A stretch of 64,000 nt of DNA, taken from assembly GCA_964551735.1 (NCBI GenBank), contig CAZKEF010000004.1, forward strand, positions 1 through 64,000, in the 5' to 3' direction. This document shows, piece by piece, positions 40,688-51,300 of this stretch. This DNA is from DAOUAT01 sp964551735. GTDB lineage: Bacteria > Chloroflexota > Anaerolineae > CG2-30-64-16. A program made the position numbers and the translations under genes. The notes below the pieces were generated by a model, which saw nothing but the letters and a program-made list of their open reading frames with translations, was not told where the DNA came from and made no database searches. Positions within the stretch are counted from its first letter, which is position 1. Each line of letters begins with the position of its first letter.

Positions 40688-41995
40688 TTACGGCGCGCCC
40701 ACCACTACGCTGATGCGGTCAATGTAGTTGTTGGCGACCGACACGAACTCATGGATCAAGCCGCCCCACCAGAACTGCGTGCCCACCGGCGGCGCCTGGT
40801 CGAACTCGATACAGCCCGTAACCTGGCTCCGCTTGCCGGGCAACAAGTAATACTGGGGCCGGCCGTCAATGATGCGCTCCTCCAGATCCTCCTGCCGTCC
40901 GATGGCCCAACGGAAGGGAAAGTCAACGCCGGTGGTGTCGTAGTTGACGCCGAAACGCCAGATACCGGCCTGCTGATACCATGAAGGCTCGTCCTGCGCG
41001 GCGGCCAGGGTGTTGTAGTTTTCGGTAAACTTGAAGGTCTGACCCGGCCACGGCCCTGCGGTTCGAATCGGCACAGGGCCGATGTTTTGTATGGTGGCGG
41101 TGAAACACAACGTCTGACCCAAAGGTACGCCCACCGTTCGGTTGACATCACCACGCCAGTCAATCTCGCCGGCCACCACCTCGGCCCTAGGCTTGCCTCC
41201 CTCGCGGATCGTCAGCGTGGACGAAACCACCACCCGGTTGCCGACCTTGTCCTCGGCCACAGCGTAGATCACGTAATCGCCGTTCGGCGGCGGCTCGGCG
41301 TTGAGGTCCACCCCGCCGTCGTAATCGTAGCCGTGATAGCCGGCCTCACCCGGCTCCGAGGTCGAACGCGTCGGGTCTTCGGCGATGGGGTAACTCACCA
41401 CCGGTTTGCCAGGCGCAGTCTCGGCCGGCTCCAGATAGACCAGCACTCGCTCGGCCTTCTTGGTCAGGTAATAGGAGATGGAAACGCGGTCGCGGATGCT
41501 GTCCTGGTTGGGTGTAAACTCAGTCGGGACCACGGTGAAGTTGTGCAGTTCCGGCAGCGCGGTATCGGCGCCGGACAGCGTGATCTGCCCTGTGGCCTGC
41601 TGCGTCCGGCCGGCCAGGTCGCGCGCCTCGATGACCCAGGTGTAGGCGCCATCGGGCAGCACCTGGCTCTCGACCAGCATAACGCCGCCTTCCACGGTGC
41701 GCACCTGGGGGTCTTTGATGACCCCGCCCCAATAGACGTTGTAGCGCCCCGGCGAGCGGCGTTCCGCATCCCGGAAATACCGGCGCTGGCCCGCGCTATC
41801 CACGAAGTAGATGGACACATCCGCCGGCCGGCCAATGCGGTACTTGATCAGCGTCACGTCATTGTTTCCGTCAGCATTGGGCGAAATGGCCGAAGGCGCG
41901 ACCGTCACATCGGACAGTAGTGGTCGGAGCGAACAACCAGTCAACAGCAGCGCGACAACTGCCGCCATAACCAACCAACGGGCATGTACCCGCAT
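40688..41995 (-). CDS. lipoprotein with Ig/FlgD-like beta domains
   Basis: 435 residues, GGAGG before the ATG. Signal peptide and lipobox LLTGC (Cys21). Two FlgD-Ig-like units follow: SDVTVAPSAISPNADGNNDV, then KYRIGRPADVSIYFVD (about 25-140), and FTVVPTEFTPNQDSIRDRVS (about 150-260). The C-terminal ~160-residue beta region has GQTLCFTATIQNIGPVPIRT. The NADGNND/NQDSIRD turns resemble the T9SS/gliding-type 'SPNGDGVND' module, which here only signals an Ig-like fold. It is a surface protein of unknown binding, located inside the glycan cluster. Confidence 0.75.
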   Translation of the reverse strand: MRVHARWLVMAAVVALLLTGCSLRPLLSDVTVAPSAISPNADGNNDVTLIKYRIGRPADVSIYFVDSAGQRRYFRDAERRSPGRYNVYWGGVIKDPQVRTVEGGVMLVESQVLPDGAYTWVIEARDLAGRTQQATGQITLSGADTALPELHNFTVVPTEFTPNQDSIRDRVSISYYLTKKAERVLVYLEPAETAPGKPVVSYPIAEDPTRSTSEPGEAGYHGYDYDGGVDLNAEPPPNGDYVIYAVAEDKVGNRVVVSSTLTIREGGKPRAEVVAGEIDWRGDVNRTVGVPLGQTLCFTATIQNIGPVPIRTAGPWPGQTFKFTENYNTLAAAQDEPSWYQQAGIWRFGVNYDTTGVDFPFRWAIGRQEDLEERIIDGRPQYYLLPGKRSQVTGCIEFDQAPPVGTQFWWGGLIHEFVSVANNYIDRISVVVGAP

Positions 41996-42014
41996 GGGAA
42001 ACCTCCAAAGAACG

Positions 42015-42070
42015 GATCTGGAATCTGGAATCTGGAATCTGGAATCTGGAATCTGGAATCTGGAATCTGG
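42015..42070 (+). repeat. heptamer microsatellite (aatctgg) x8
   Basis: Eight consecutive 7-bp units (the first gatctgg, the rest aatctgg), intergenic between the lipoprotein and GT39 genes and upstream of the lipoprotein start. Confidence 0.95.
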
Positions 42071-42174
42071 AAAACAGTCTAAACGATAGCCCGTCTTGCG
42101 TCAAAACTACCGCTCACATGCAGATCGGCCTCATTCACATCGAACCTCGTACATCACACATCACACATCCCCTC

Positions 42175-44307
42175 TCAATCCAACCTGACCGGACCCAACC
42201 GCACTCGCTTCCCGGCCGGGTTATCGGCTTCGTCACGGAGGTCCAGGCCGGCGGGGTCGGTGGCGCTGTAAACGGTCAAGGTCACGGTGTAGACGCTGGC
42301 GGGTGCGCCGGTGGGCAGCGCCAACGGGTAGTGGCCAAAAAGAGCCTGGCCCGGCTGCCAACGCGTCGTGGGATAATCGTAGCCTGCGGGCCGGCCGTCC
42401 CAGTGGCCCACCTGTACGCCGGCCGCGTTTTCGATGCCCACCGAGACCTGGTAATCCTGCTGCAGGGTGTTGAGCACGCGCCAGTACACGGTGATCTGCC
42501 CGTCCACGGGGTCATCCCAGCCGAGCAGGGCCAGCTTGTGATCAAAGTTGGCGTCCTGGACGTGCTGGGGCCGCGCTTCCGTCGGGTAGATCGCATCGGC
42601 GCGCAACTGCCAATAGCGCAAGCCCACGTGCCAGAAACTCGATGGAACCGGCTGCTCGACGCCCGCACGGTTCAAGAAGTAAGGGACGAAGCCGGCGGGG
42701 TCCACCACCTCATCCTGCCAGGTCACCAGCCACGCGCCCGCCTTGCCCCTCAACGCCGCGGCCAGGTCCCCGCCCGCCTCGAAGCCGAGCACGGCGTTCA
42801 CATCCAGGATGTCAATGGGGGGCAGCCGGGTAGCCGGGATGTCCGCGGCGTAGTATTCCCAGGCCGGGTACGCGTGGCCCGAGACCAGCAGCACGGCCTC
42901 ATCCGGCGTGCGCTCTCGGCGCACGAACGCGGCCAGCTCGCGCCACTGCGCCTTGGTGAACGCCGGGTCGGTGAACCAATTGCGGATCGAGAGGAGCGAC
43001 ATAGCGACCAGGAAAGCGACCACAGACAGCGCCAGCGTACTGCATACTGCATACTGCATCGTACCTCTGCGAAAGGGAACTTCTGGAATCGAGGCTTCAG
43101 CCGGTCGGTTCCGCTGCCCGGAGAGACCAACTAACGCCTCCATTCCAGATCCTGAAGGGCCGGGGCTCCGTCTCGTTACCAGCGCCGCAATACCACCGGC
43201 CAGCAGGAGCAGGTATGCCGGTGAGACCAGCATCAGGTAGCGCGGGTTAAACTTCGGTGTGCGTGAGGCGAGGAACAGCACGGCGACCACCGGCACGATC
43301 AGCACGGTCAAGAGGAGGGCAGTCTCGCCCTGGCGCCGTCGCCACAACAGGGCTGCGATCGCCAGGGCCAGAACGGCGCCGTAGACCGATAACCAGCCCA
43401 CCCCCTCCCCCTCCAGCATCATCTCCGGCGCGGCCACGGTGAAGCTGAGGGCCACGTGACGCAGCGCCTCACCCAGCTTGAGCGCGCCCTGCCAGTAGGA
43501 CGCGTCGACCCTGTAGCGGTTCAGCATAGCCGGCAGCCAGGGCAGGTAGAGAAGGATGATGCCCAGGGTGGCGATCCCGAAGGTGAAAATCGGACGCAGA
43601 CGAGCACGGACGGACGCGGAGGATCTGAACCGGAGCGACCACGCCGCGAGGAAGCAACAGGCATAGGCGATCAGCAGGAAGACGCCGAAATAGTGGGTGT
43701 AAAGCATCGCCGCGGCGGACAGCACGAAGGCGATCCACCACCCCCATTCCCCTGCTCCCCTGCTCCCCTGCCCCCACGCCCGCAGCAGCGCATAGCCCGC
43801 CAGCGCGCCCAAGAACATCAGCAGGGTGTACATGCGCGCTTCCTGGGCGTAGTAGACATAGAGCGGCAAGAGCGCGGTCAACAGCGCTGTGCGCCAGCCC
43901 CCTCTAGGGTCAGCCGGTCTGTTGCGCAACGAGAGAAATCGGCTGAAGCCTCCATTCCAGGCGGCCGACTTCCCAAACAACCGCCGCGCCATCGTCCACA
44001 GCAGCGCCACCGTGAGCACACCGAAGAAGGCCGACGGGAAGCGCAACGCCCACTCGCTCCGGCCCGCCAGCCGCGTCCACCCGGCAACCACGTAGTAGTA
44101 CAGCGGCGGCTGGATGTCGTCCGCGGTCCAGCGCGTCAACTCGGCAATGCCGCGGCTGGCCACCTGTGCGGTCACGGCCTCATCATACCACAGGCTTTGC
44201 GCGTCGAGCGCATGCAGGCGGAGGGCAAACGCCAGCAGCAGGATGGCGAGGATGACGGCGGATGGCCAAAGCTGGCGTCGGGAAGTTGGTTTCATGATCG
44301 CGGGCAT
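42175..44307 (-). CDS. GT39-type (ArnT/PMT-like) membrane glycosyltransferase
   Basis: 710 residues. The N-terminal half has ~11 helices with the family's first loop RLHALDAQSLWYDEAVTAQV (catalytic Asp region) and DDIQPPLYYYVVAGW. The C-terminal extracytoplasmic region is beta-rich, with PAWEYYAADIPATRLPPIDI and a jelly-roll-like end. It uses polyprenyl-phosphate sugars outside the membrane. Oddities: in-frame repeat inserts at AWNGGFSRFLSLRNRPADPR (43907-43965), GQGSRGAGEWG (43744-43772) and GMEALVGLSGQRNRPAEASI plus MQYAVCST (43037-43142). All sit in loops between helices. Confidence 0.82.
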   Translation of the reverse strand: MPAIMKPTSRRQLWPSAVILAILLLAFALRLHALDAQSLWYDEAVTAQVASRGIAELTRWTADDIQPPLYYYVVAGWTRLAGRSEWALRFPSAFFGVLTVALLWTMARRLFGKSAAWNGGFSRFLSLRNRPADPRGGWRTALLTALLPLYVYYAQEARMYTLLMFLGALAGYALLRAWGQGSRGAGEWGWWIAFVLSAAAMLYTHYFGVFLLIAYACCFLAAWSLRFRSSASVRARLRPIFTFGIATLGIILLYLPWLPAMLNRYRVDASYWQGALKLGEALRHVALSFTVAAPEMMLEGEGVGWLSVYGAVLALAIAALLWRRRQGETALLLTVLIVPVVAVLFLASRTPKFNPRYLMLVSPAYLLLLAGGIAALVTRRSPGPSGSGMEALVGLSGQRNRPAEASIPEVPFRRGTMQYAVCSTLALSVVAFLVAMSLLSIRNWFTDPAFTKAQWRELAAFVRRERTPDEAVLLVSGHAYPAWEYYAADIPATRLPPIDILDVNAVLGFEAGGDLAAALRGKAGAWLVTWQDEVVDPAGFVPYFLNRAGVEQPVPSSFWHVGLRYWQLRADAIYPTEARPQHVQDANFDHKLALLGWDDPVDGQITVYWRVLNTLQQDYQVSVGIENAAGVQVGHWDGRPAGYDYPTTRWQPGQALFGHYPLALPTGAPASVYTVTLTVYSATDPAGLDLRDEADNPAGKRVRLGPVRLD
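43037..43142. repeat. composite repeat insert in the GT39 gene
   Basis: tactgca heptamers (43038-43059) adjoin a 'ggaatcgaggcttcagccgg' element (about 43085-43104) whose far end is cctccattccag. In frame in the gene. Confidence 0.65.
43744..43772 (+). repeat. octamer microsatellite in the GT39 gene
   Basis: ccctgctc units repeated about three times. Translated as GQGSRGAGEWG in the loop before a membrane helix. Confidence 0.6.
43907..43965. repeat. 'ggctgaagcctc' element in the GT39 gene
   Basis: tcagccggtctgttgcgcaa through aatcggctgaagcctccatt. Shares both arms with the insert at 43085 and with intergenic DNA at 22189. In frame. Confidence 0.65.
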
Positions 44308-44363
44308 TTTCTGGCTGACATGTTCCGCGCCATTATACCCTCAGACCGCGGGAGGTGCTATTT

Positions 44364-46904
44364 CTATTCCAACGACGTGCAGCAGGCCGGCTGGAACAGG
44401 CAGCAGATGTCGGGCCGCGGCGCGGCCAGCGGATCGACGGTCACCGGCCCTAAGACGTATTCGTTGCCCGTTCCGTTCCCGGCGCTGGCCGTCACCGTCA
44501 GCCGGTCGCCGGTCCGCCAGTCGTACCAGCCGACCACCAGGTCATAACGGCCCGGAGGAAGGTCAGAGGGGATCGCCACAGCGTGCGCGTCCCAGATGCC
44601 TGCCGCACTGCCACCGTCCGGCCAGGTCGAAGCCGGCAAGGGCACGAACCACGCCGGTCCGGCGTCGCCCTGCGCCACGGTGCGGCCGGTGACATCGCGC
44701 AAGTGCAAGAAGATGGTGTAATCAGCCGGCGCGGGGCCCGAGGGCCGCCAGCGCAGCGCGACAGCCAGCTCATGGCCCGGTGCGACTGCTACTGGGGCGT
44801 TCCACGCATCCAGGCGGACCGTCCACCCCAAGCCGGCAAACCGCGCCTCCGCCTCATCGGCCGGTCCCAGGGGCGCCTCCAGCGGGACCAGGCGGCCATC
44901 TCTACGGCCCCAGGCCGGCAGGCGGATACGGCCATCGCCGGTGACCGCCACCGACCGGCCATCCGCGGCTGTTGCGCCAGCCTCGGGCAGCAGGGGCGCG
45001 CTGTCTACGGTCACGGCCAGCACCGGCGCCCACGCCCTCGGCAAGAACCACGACACGGTCTCGACGACCACCGTTTCGCCCGGCGCCCAGAGTTCGGGCG
45101 GGTACCACAACAGTGGAGGTGCAGGTCGCAGCGCACCGTCGTCGATCACCGCTCCGGCGGGCGTCAACACCTGATAGCGCACCTCAGCACCGGGCGGCAG
45201 CGGCGCCGAAGCCAGGAAGTAGAAGCGGAATCGGGTCAGCCGCCAGCGCTCATCGTCGACCAGGTCGTAGCCTACCAGGCGCACGTCCGGGCCGAAGCGG
45301 ACATCCAGGGGATGCTGCGGCAGCGCCCCGTCCGCGCGCGCGAAATCGAAAAGCGCGTCGGGCCAGGCGATGGCAGTCGTACCACGGGCCAGCAACACGT
45401 ACCCATCGGCCGCGTCCGCGATCCCGAAGTCCCCGGAGGCCACCAACCGCTCCAACATCGCCTTCACATCGGCCGGGTGCACGTTGGTCACGCCGGGAAT
45501 ATCAACCAGCACGTAGTCGGCGTCGGCGATCACCGGAAACACGTAGATCTTGTGGCGGTGCGCCAGGTGCGGATGCACGCCAGAGGTGGCCGAGACGGCC
45601 GCGTCGGCCGGGATCTGCGCGGTGAAGCGGCCCAGCAGCCGGTGGTGCGCGGTGCGCTCCGGCCAGACGAACGGCCGTGCCAGCGGCGTCCAGCCGCGGT
45701 CAACCTGCTGGCCCAGCGACCACCCCAACAACCAGAGACCGGCCGCCGCGCTGAGCAATGCCCGGTTCGAGAAGTATCCTGAAAGCTTGAAAGGCAGCGA
45801 GCCCTCCCCGAACGCGAGCAGGCGTCGGGCGCCGAAGATGGCGGCGATCAAGAAGACGGCCACCAGCGGCGCGGAGTAGTGCTGCTCGCCGGAGAACTGG
45901 CCGGGAAAGTTAGAAAATGTGTTGGCGACCAGCACGGGCAAGCCCAACAGCAGATACTCAGGTGCCAGCAGCGCCAGCCACCCTACCGAGGCGAACAGCC
46001 CGCGCAGGTAATCGAGCCGCGCCGGCTCGCGCAGCGCGTCCAGTGCGGCCCGCAGCCAACCGGCCGGCCCGCCGGTGAACCCGATGTAACGGCTGGCCAG
46101 GTAGATGGGCGCGTCCGTACCGTACACCTGGCGCGCCAGCGGTTGGACGATCACGAAGGTGGCGATCAGGAACCAGGCCACGCTGAGGGCAATGAGCGCC
46201 AGACCATGGCGCGCGCCGGTGGCCGTGCTGCCCCGCAAGGCTTTGGCCACACGTCGGCCCAGTGTCCTGCGGCCGACCCAGGCATCGCTCTCGCGCAGAA
46301 ACACGTAAACGCCCAACATGGCCGTCAGGGTAGGCAGGTTCTCCTTGGTGGCCATAGCGGCCAGGGCCCAGGCCCACATAGCCCTCCAGCGGCGCTGCCG
46401 GGCATACCAGAACGCGAAAAGCAGCGGCGCGACCACGAAGGGATCGGCGTGAAAGTCGGCGACGTTGGCCGCTTGCAGCGCGGGGAACAGCAGGTAGGCA
46501 GCCGCAAAGGCCAATCCTAACCAGGCGGCCCGGCGGTCACGGCCCAGCACGTCGCGCGCGATCCAGAAGACCGGCAGCGCGCCGATGGCTAACGCCAGGC
46601 TTTGTAGGATCAAGATCGCCCGGACGTCATCCCAGATCAGGTAGACCAGCGCCAGCGGCAGCAGGATCGGCTCCAAGTGCTCTCCCACCCGGGAGACCTG
46701 GCGATCGTCCATCGTGCGTTCTAGGAACCGGCCGTGCAGCGTGTTCCACATGGGCTGGTCAATGAACGACAGATCGGCGGCGAGAGTGTTGAAAGTCGCA
46801 TGGCGCTGGAGCGTGTACGCGGAGAAAAAGACCGCGTACGCAAGGAGCAACAGCCAGAGGATGACGAGAACGCGCCGCGATGGCGTTGGCTCAAATGGAG
46901 ACAT
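44364..46904 (-). CDS. DUF2079 large membrane protein
   Basis: 846 residues from ATG 46904 (AGGTGAAAGG upstream). The N-terminal ~440 residues have ~10 helices with the DUF2079 hallmarks: RHATFNTLAADLSFIDQPMW, GEHLEPILLPLALVYLIW, LQAANVADFHADPFVVAPLL and MATKENLPTLTAMLG. These are related to GT-C glycosyltransferases. The outer C-terminal ~400 residues are two or more beta-sandwich units (LGWTVRLDAWNAPVAVAPGH, then DYTIFLHLRDVTGRTVAQGD). It is probably a polyprenyl-linked glycosyltransferase or envelope protein. First gene of the minus-strand glycan cluster. Confidence 0.82.
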   Translation of the reverse strand: MSPFEPTPSRRVLVILWLLLLAYAVFFSAYTLQRHATFNTLAADLSFIDQPMWNTLHGRFLERTMDDRQVSRVGEHLEPILLPLALVYLIWDDVRAILILQSLALAIGALPVFWIARDVLGRDRRAAWLGLAFAAAYLLFPALQAANVADFHADPFVVAPLLFAFWYARQRRWRAMWAWALAAMATKENLPTLTAMLGVYVFLRESDAWVGRRTLGRRVAKALRGSTATGARHGLALIALSVAWFLIATFVIVQPLARQVYGTDAPIYLASRYIGFTGGPAGWLRAALDALREPARLDYLRGLFASVGWLALLAPEYLLLGLPVLVANTFSNFPGQFSGEQHYSAPLVAVFLIAAIFGARRLLAFGEGSLPFKLSGYFSNRALLSAAAGLWLLGWSLGQQVDRGWTPLARPFVWPERTAHHRLLGRFTAQIPADAAVSATSGVHPHLAHRHKIYVFPVIADADYVLVDIPGVTNVHPADVKAMLERLVASGDFGIADAADGYVLLARGTTAIAWPDALFDFARADGALPQHPLDVRFGPDVRLVGYDLVDDERWRLTRFRFYFLASAPLPPGAEVRYQVLTPAGAVIDDGALRPAPPLLWYPPELWAPGETVVVETVSWFLPRAWAPVLAVTVDSAPLLPEAGATAADGRSVAVTGDGRIRLPAWGRRDGRLVPLEAPLGPADEAEARFAGLGWTVRLDAWNAPVAVAPGHELAVALRWRPSGPAPADYTIFLHLRDVTGRTVAQGDAGPAWFVPLPASTWPDGGSAAGIWDAHAVAIPSDLPPGRYDLVVGWYDWRTGDRLTVTASAGNGTGNEYVLGPVTVDPLAAPRPDICCLFQPACCTSLE

Positions 46905-46983
46905 GCCTTTCACCTGCCCGAAAAAAGGGACGCAGATTCACCTGGTTGACCCGGTCACTGTGTTCCTAGCGCTGATTATGCCC

Positions 46984-47023
46984 TAACAGGGACGTATGCG
47001 CTAACAGGGACGTATGCGCTAAC
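46984..47023 (+). repeat. 18-bp tandem repeat
   Basis: taacagggacgtatgcgc twice (46984-47001, 47002-47019) plus a partial third. It overlaps the stop codon of the companion ATPase gene. Confidence 0.85.
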
Positions 47024-48299
47024 TTGGCCTTCGTCGTTCAAGCAGGCTGCGCAGCTCGGCGATCTCAGTCTGGAGCTGCTCGATCTCGTCCAACACCTGG
47101 GGCGCCACAGCCAGAAACTCGCGGGCGCGGACGAACTCCAACTCCACCAGGCGCGCGCGCCGGGCGTTAAGTTGCGATATCAGGGAATCAATATCCTGCG
47201 CCTGCTGGCGTTGCAGCGCAGTGCGCAACGCCGCTTCCGAAGTCTGCGATGGCGGCGCAAATTGTAACGCCTCGGCCTCGGTGCCCAGCCAGGCCGCCAA
47301 GAAGGCGTTGCCTGGGGCCACACGGCCATCCACCCGGCGGAGATATCCAAGGGTGACCAGATTGTACAGGCGTTGGGACAGTTCCGAGCGGGAACTCCCA
47401 TCGGCCAGTGTGGCAGGATCCGCCCGGCCAGCGCGATGGACCGACAGCATCAGTAACCGGTCGGCATCAGTCAGTTGGCGGAAGTCATACGCGAAGAAAC
47501 CTGCCAGCGCCGAATCGACCCGCAAATCATCATCACTGATCGAACGCAATGTCCCTTCAACGAACAGGCGCGCACAAAGCATCTGAATCAGGAACGGATG
47601 GTTGTTGGTGGCCTCACAGATAGCCGCCACCGTCTCGGGCGCCGCAGCCACGCGCTCATCAGCCAGGGCCTGCGCCTGAGTGATCAACGCCTCGGCCGCG
47701 GCTTGATCCAGGCCACCCAGGGTGCGCGACATATCAAACCCGCCCAGGAACGACGAGGTCGGCCACTCACGACACACATCATGCAGCAAGTAGATGCGAT
47801 GGGTGGAGGTCGCCACCACGCGCAGGCCTGCGCCGCCGGTCAACTGCGCGTGCAGACGCTGCATGGCCTCCGGTTCCTGCCGCGCGATATTGATCAGGAC
47901 CTCGGTCTCATCGCACAGCAGCAAAAGCTCGCGGCCGGCGCGCATGGCCTGGCGGCGCAACGCCCCCAGCAGCACCAGGGCATCCTCTTCCTGAAACGCC
48001 GTTGGGGGCAGGCCCAGGGCCTCGAACCGCACGGCGCTGTCGTGCACAGCATCGGCCAGGTAGCGCCCCAGCGCAGCAAACGAGTTGCAGCCCTGCATAT
48101 CCCAAACCAACGGGACCATCCGATCACCGTCCAGCACCAGGCGCTCCAGCTCACGCAGCAGGGAAGTCTTGCCGATGCGCCGGTTGCCCACAACCCAGTA
48201 GGCCCGGCCCTCGCCATGGAGCAAGAAATCGATCAGCTCGTGCCGGCCATAGTGGTTATCGCCCGTCACATAGGGGCCGGTCACATAAGGATTACGCAC
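47019..48299 (-). CDS. soluble STAND/AAA ATPase, partner of the propeller-ATPase
   Basis: 426 residues from GTG 48299 (GAGGTGAATT upstream). The N-terminal NPYVTGPYVTGDNHYGRHEL mirrors NPYVSGEPIRG in the preceding protein. It then has a P-loop ATPase: Walker A VVGNRRIGKTSLL, Walker B ELLLLCDETEVL, a sensor region VVATSTHRIYLL, and an arginine-containing helical lid. After ~260 it has helical/winged-helix-like sequence (LTDADRLLMLSVHRAG, RSELSQRLYNLVTLGYLRRV). It ends in a coiled coil (about 355-420: LQRQQAQDIDSLISQLNARR, EIEQLQTEIAELRSLLERR). It follows the membrane ATPase gene by 24 bases, so both are in one operon. Role unknown; a regulatory NTPase switch is likely. Confidence 0.8.
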   Translation of the reverse strand: MRNPYVTGPYVTGDNHYGRHELIDFLLHGEGRAYWVVGNRRIGKTSLLRELERLVLDGDRMVPLVWDMQGCNSFAALGRYLADAVHDSAVRFEALGLPPTAFQEEDALVLLGALRRQAMRAGRELLLLCDETEVLINIARQEPEAMQRLHAQLTGGAGLRVVATSTHRIYLLHDVCREWPTSSFLGGFDMSRTLGGLDQAAAEALITQAQALADERVAAAPETVAAICEATNNHPFLIQMLCARLFVEGTLRSISDDDLRVDSALAGFFAYDFRQLTDADRLLMLSVHRAGRADPATLADGSSRSELSQRLYNLVTLGYLRRVDGRVAPGNAFLAAWLGTEAEALQFAPPSQTSEAALRTALQRQQAQDIDSLISQLNARRARLVELEFVRAREFLAVAPQVLDEIEQLQTEIAELRSLLERRRPS

Positions 48300-48323
48300 A
48301 ATTCACCTCATCACGACGCGGCA

Positions 48324-51300
48324 TCACTCGACCCGGGCCCGCTCGATGGATTCATCAGCGGCCTGGACGTCGGCCAAAGTGATGCGCAAACGCCTGGCAG
48401 CCAGCATCTGATTCACCGCCTCCAACGCATACTGCTGAAGGCGATAGGGCCGGCCCTCAGCCTGCTCCAGCACGAAGGCGATGGCCTCCGGCGTCCATTC
48501 GTAGATGCCCCGCACCGGTTCGATCAACAACTCCCGCGCTTGTTCTTCGGTGAAGGGCTCCAGGGGGATCTCGTTGAACAGGTTATACCACGGGCTCTCG
48601 ACCCGATCCCAGGCCTTGCTGATCTGGATGCCCGCCACCACCGCGCCCAGGTTGGAGGCCACCGAGCTCATGAAGATGCGGCGCAACTGCTGTTGGACGA
48701 TAGTGTCGTAGCTGCTTACCACGTCCATCTCATCGAGCAACAGGATCACGCGCAGCTTGCGCGGAGCCACCACCTCTTTCAGCCGATCGATCACCAGGCG
48801 CAGATCTGCGGTGAACTCCCGGTCCGAGTATTGCTCTGCCGGCAATTCAGCGAAGCGCAGCAATGGTGGATCCTCGACGGTATAGGCCTGGAGCGCGCCC
48901 CAGATGCCGTCCATGAGCAGGTAGAAAAAGCGCTCCTGGGGTGTCCCTTCCAGGTCAATGTACACCGGCACAAATGCCCATTCCGGGTCGTCGGCCTGGC
49001 GCAACTGCTCAGCGAGCTGATAGAGCAGCGTGGTCTTGCCCATGCGTCGCTCGCCATGGATCATGATGCTGTTCTGGTGCAGCGCGTTGAAGATGCGACG
49101 CAGCAAGTCGGTGCGACCGAAGAACATGTCGGCCCCGCGGATCGGCTCGCCTGAGACGTAGGGATTGAAGGCACGCGCCAGCGCTTCCTGTTGCCGCGCA
49201 ATCGCAGCAGCCGTCATCCGCCGCACCCGTGCCCGCGCCCGCAGGCTGATGCCCCCAGCCGAACCCATGCCCACAACCGCCAGCACGACCAGCGCCAACA
49301 GCGGATAGAACACATCCGCGCGCAGGACCCACCCACCCGGCAACCGCACCAGGCGCGGCACCAGAACGGTGATCTCGGCCGGCTGCGAATCGTTGAAGGC
49401 GCTATCTCGCGCGATCACGCGCAGCGTGTATGCGCCAGGCGCCAGGGCCAGGTCGCTGTAGGCCGTGATCAGGTTATCCATGTGCGGGCGCGGGGCCAGG
49501 TCAACGCCGACCAATTGGGTCAAATAGATCAACGAATCGGACGGGGTCGCCAGGTCACCCCCGCGCACCCGCACAACCTGTAACCTATCGTTCGCCAGCG
49601 TGACACTCTGCGCCTGCACCGGCGTCAGGTTCACTGAGTCCACCTCGACCCACGGCCGCGAGGTCTCAGCCTGATACCGCACCAGGCCCGCAGCAGTGCC
49701 GATCCAGTGCACATCCTCGCCGGCCGCCAGGGCCAGTACATCCTGGCTGGGCAGGATATCGCCGCTATAACTCTGCCACGTCAAACCATCATAGTGCGCC
49801 AGACCCTGGTGTGTTCCCACCCATAAGCCGCTGCTGTCGCTTGCCAGCGCCAGAACCTTCGGGCTGGTGAGGTTCTCGTCCATGCGTTCCCACACCCCCC
49901 GGCGATTGACCCATAAGCCGTTGTTGTAGGTGGCCACCCACAGGCTCCCGTCGGCCATTTCGCGGATGCCGTTGACTACAACGTCCCGAATTGATGCGGC
50001 GGCGGCATCGGTCACGGCTTGCCAGCGGCCGTCGGCAAAGCGGAACAGGCCGCCCGACTGCCCCAACCCGACCCACAGCACGCCGTTGCTGGCGCGGTGA
50101 AGTGCGTTCACCCGTTGACCGGCTAACTCGGCAACGGCTGTGAAGCCGGCGTCAGGGGACCAGCTCGCCAGGCCGCCCTGCGTGCCGAGCCAGAGCGCGC
50201 CTTCGCTGTCGGCCCCAAATGCATACACCGGCAGAGCAGGTAATCCAACGAGGGACAGATCGAACTCCCAGGCGCCATCGGCAGCCTGATAGCCCACTCC
50301 CTCACCGGTGCTCACCCACACGCGGCCTACGCCGTCATCGAACAGCGCAATCACCCGGTTATCAAGCAGGCCATCAGCCTCAGTGAAATGCTGCCAGCTG
50401 CTCCCCTCCAACACCGCGAGCCCCTTGGCCTCTGTGCCGGCCCATATCCGGCCGCGGCTGTCGGTCAACAGCGCGTTGATGCGTTGGCTGGCCACCGCTT
50501 CGGCCTGCTGCAGCCACCAGAGCCCGCCCACATACCGGCTGACCCCACCGGCCGTGCCGATCCAGAGTTGACCATCGCGATCGAAGGCCAGAGCCCGCAC
50601 AAAATCGTTGACCAAGCCGTTCCGTTGCGCCCTGAACTGTGTCACCACCGCGCCATCAGGCCGGGCATCGGGATCGTAAAACAGGCCGCGATTGGCGCCA
50701 ACCCACAACCCGCCCTCATCATCTTGCGTGATGGCCAATACTGCCAACGACTCACCGCTTGTGCCCAGGGGATAGGGCTGCCAGGCGTCATCGGCGTACA
50801 CCAACAGACCGCTGGCCGTGCCGCCCCAGATGCGGCCATCGACGCCCGCCCACAGCGCCTGCACATCGCCGATCGCCTCACCGCCGGCCACGGGTTGCCA
50901 GTCCCCGCTTTTCCCGCGCCGCCAGACCCCCCCCCCGGCCGCGCTGACCAACAGCTCACCGTCCGACGTCACCGCCGTCGCAAGGATCTCGGCGTCTTGC
51001 ACCGGCGTGTCAACCCGCACGCTTCCGCCGCCCACATACACAAGCCCACGCGTTGTGCCTGCCCACACGCCTTCATCCTGCCCGCCGGGCACGACCCGCA
51101 ACGTGTAGATATCATCAGACGGCAGGCCTTCTGCCGTGGTCCAGCGGCTGCAGCAGGCGCCGTCGGGCGCGCGGCGGGCCAGGCCGCTGTTGGTGGCAAA
51201 CCACAACGCGCCGTCGGCACCCTGCGCAATGGCACGCACACGCCCTGGTGGCAGACCGTCGCGCTCGGTGAGTGATGACCACTGGCCATCATACCGGCTG

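Noticed and set aside
46984..47023. 18-bp tandem units as replication iterons
   Set aside because: Only two copies, no initiator gene, and it overlaps a stop codon.
47475..49154. Long plus-strand open frame (559 codons) opposite the two ATPase genes
   Set aside because: Antisense shadow in GC-rich DNA; no motif, and both minus-strand genes have clear domains.
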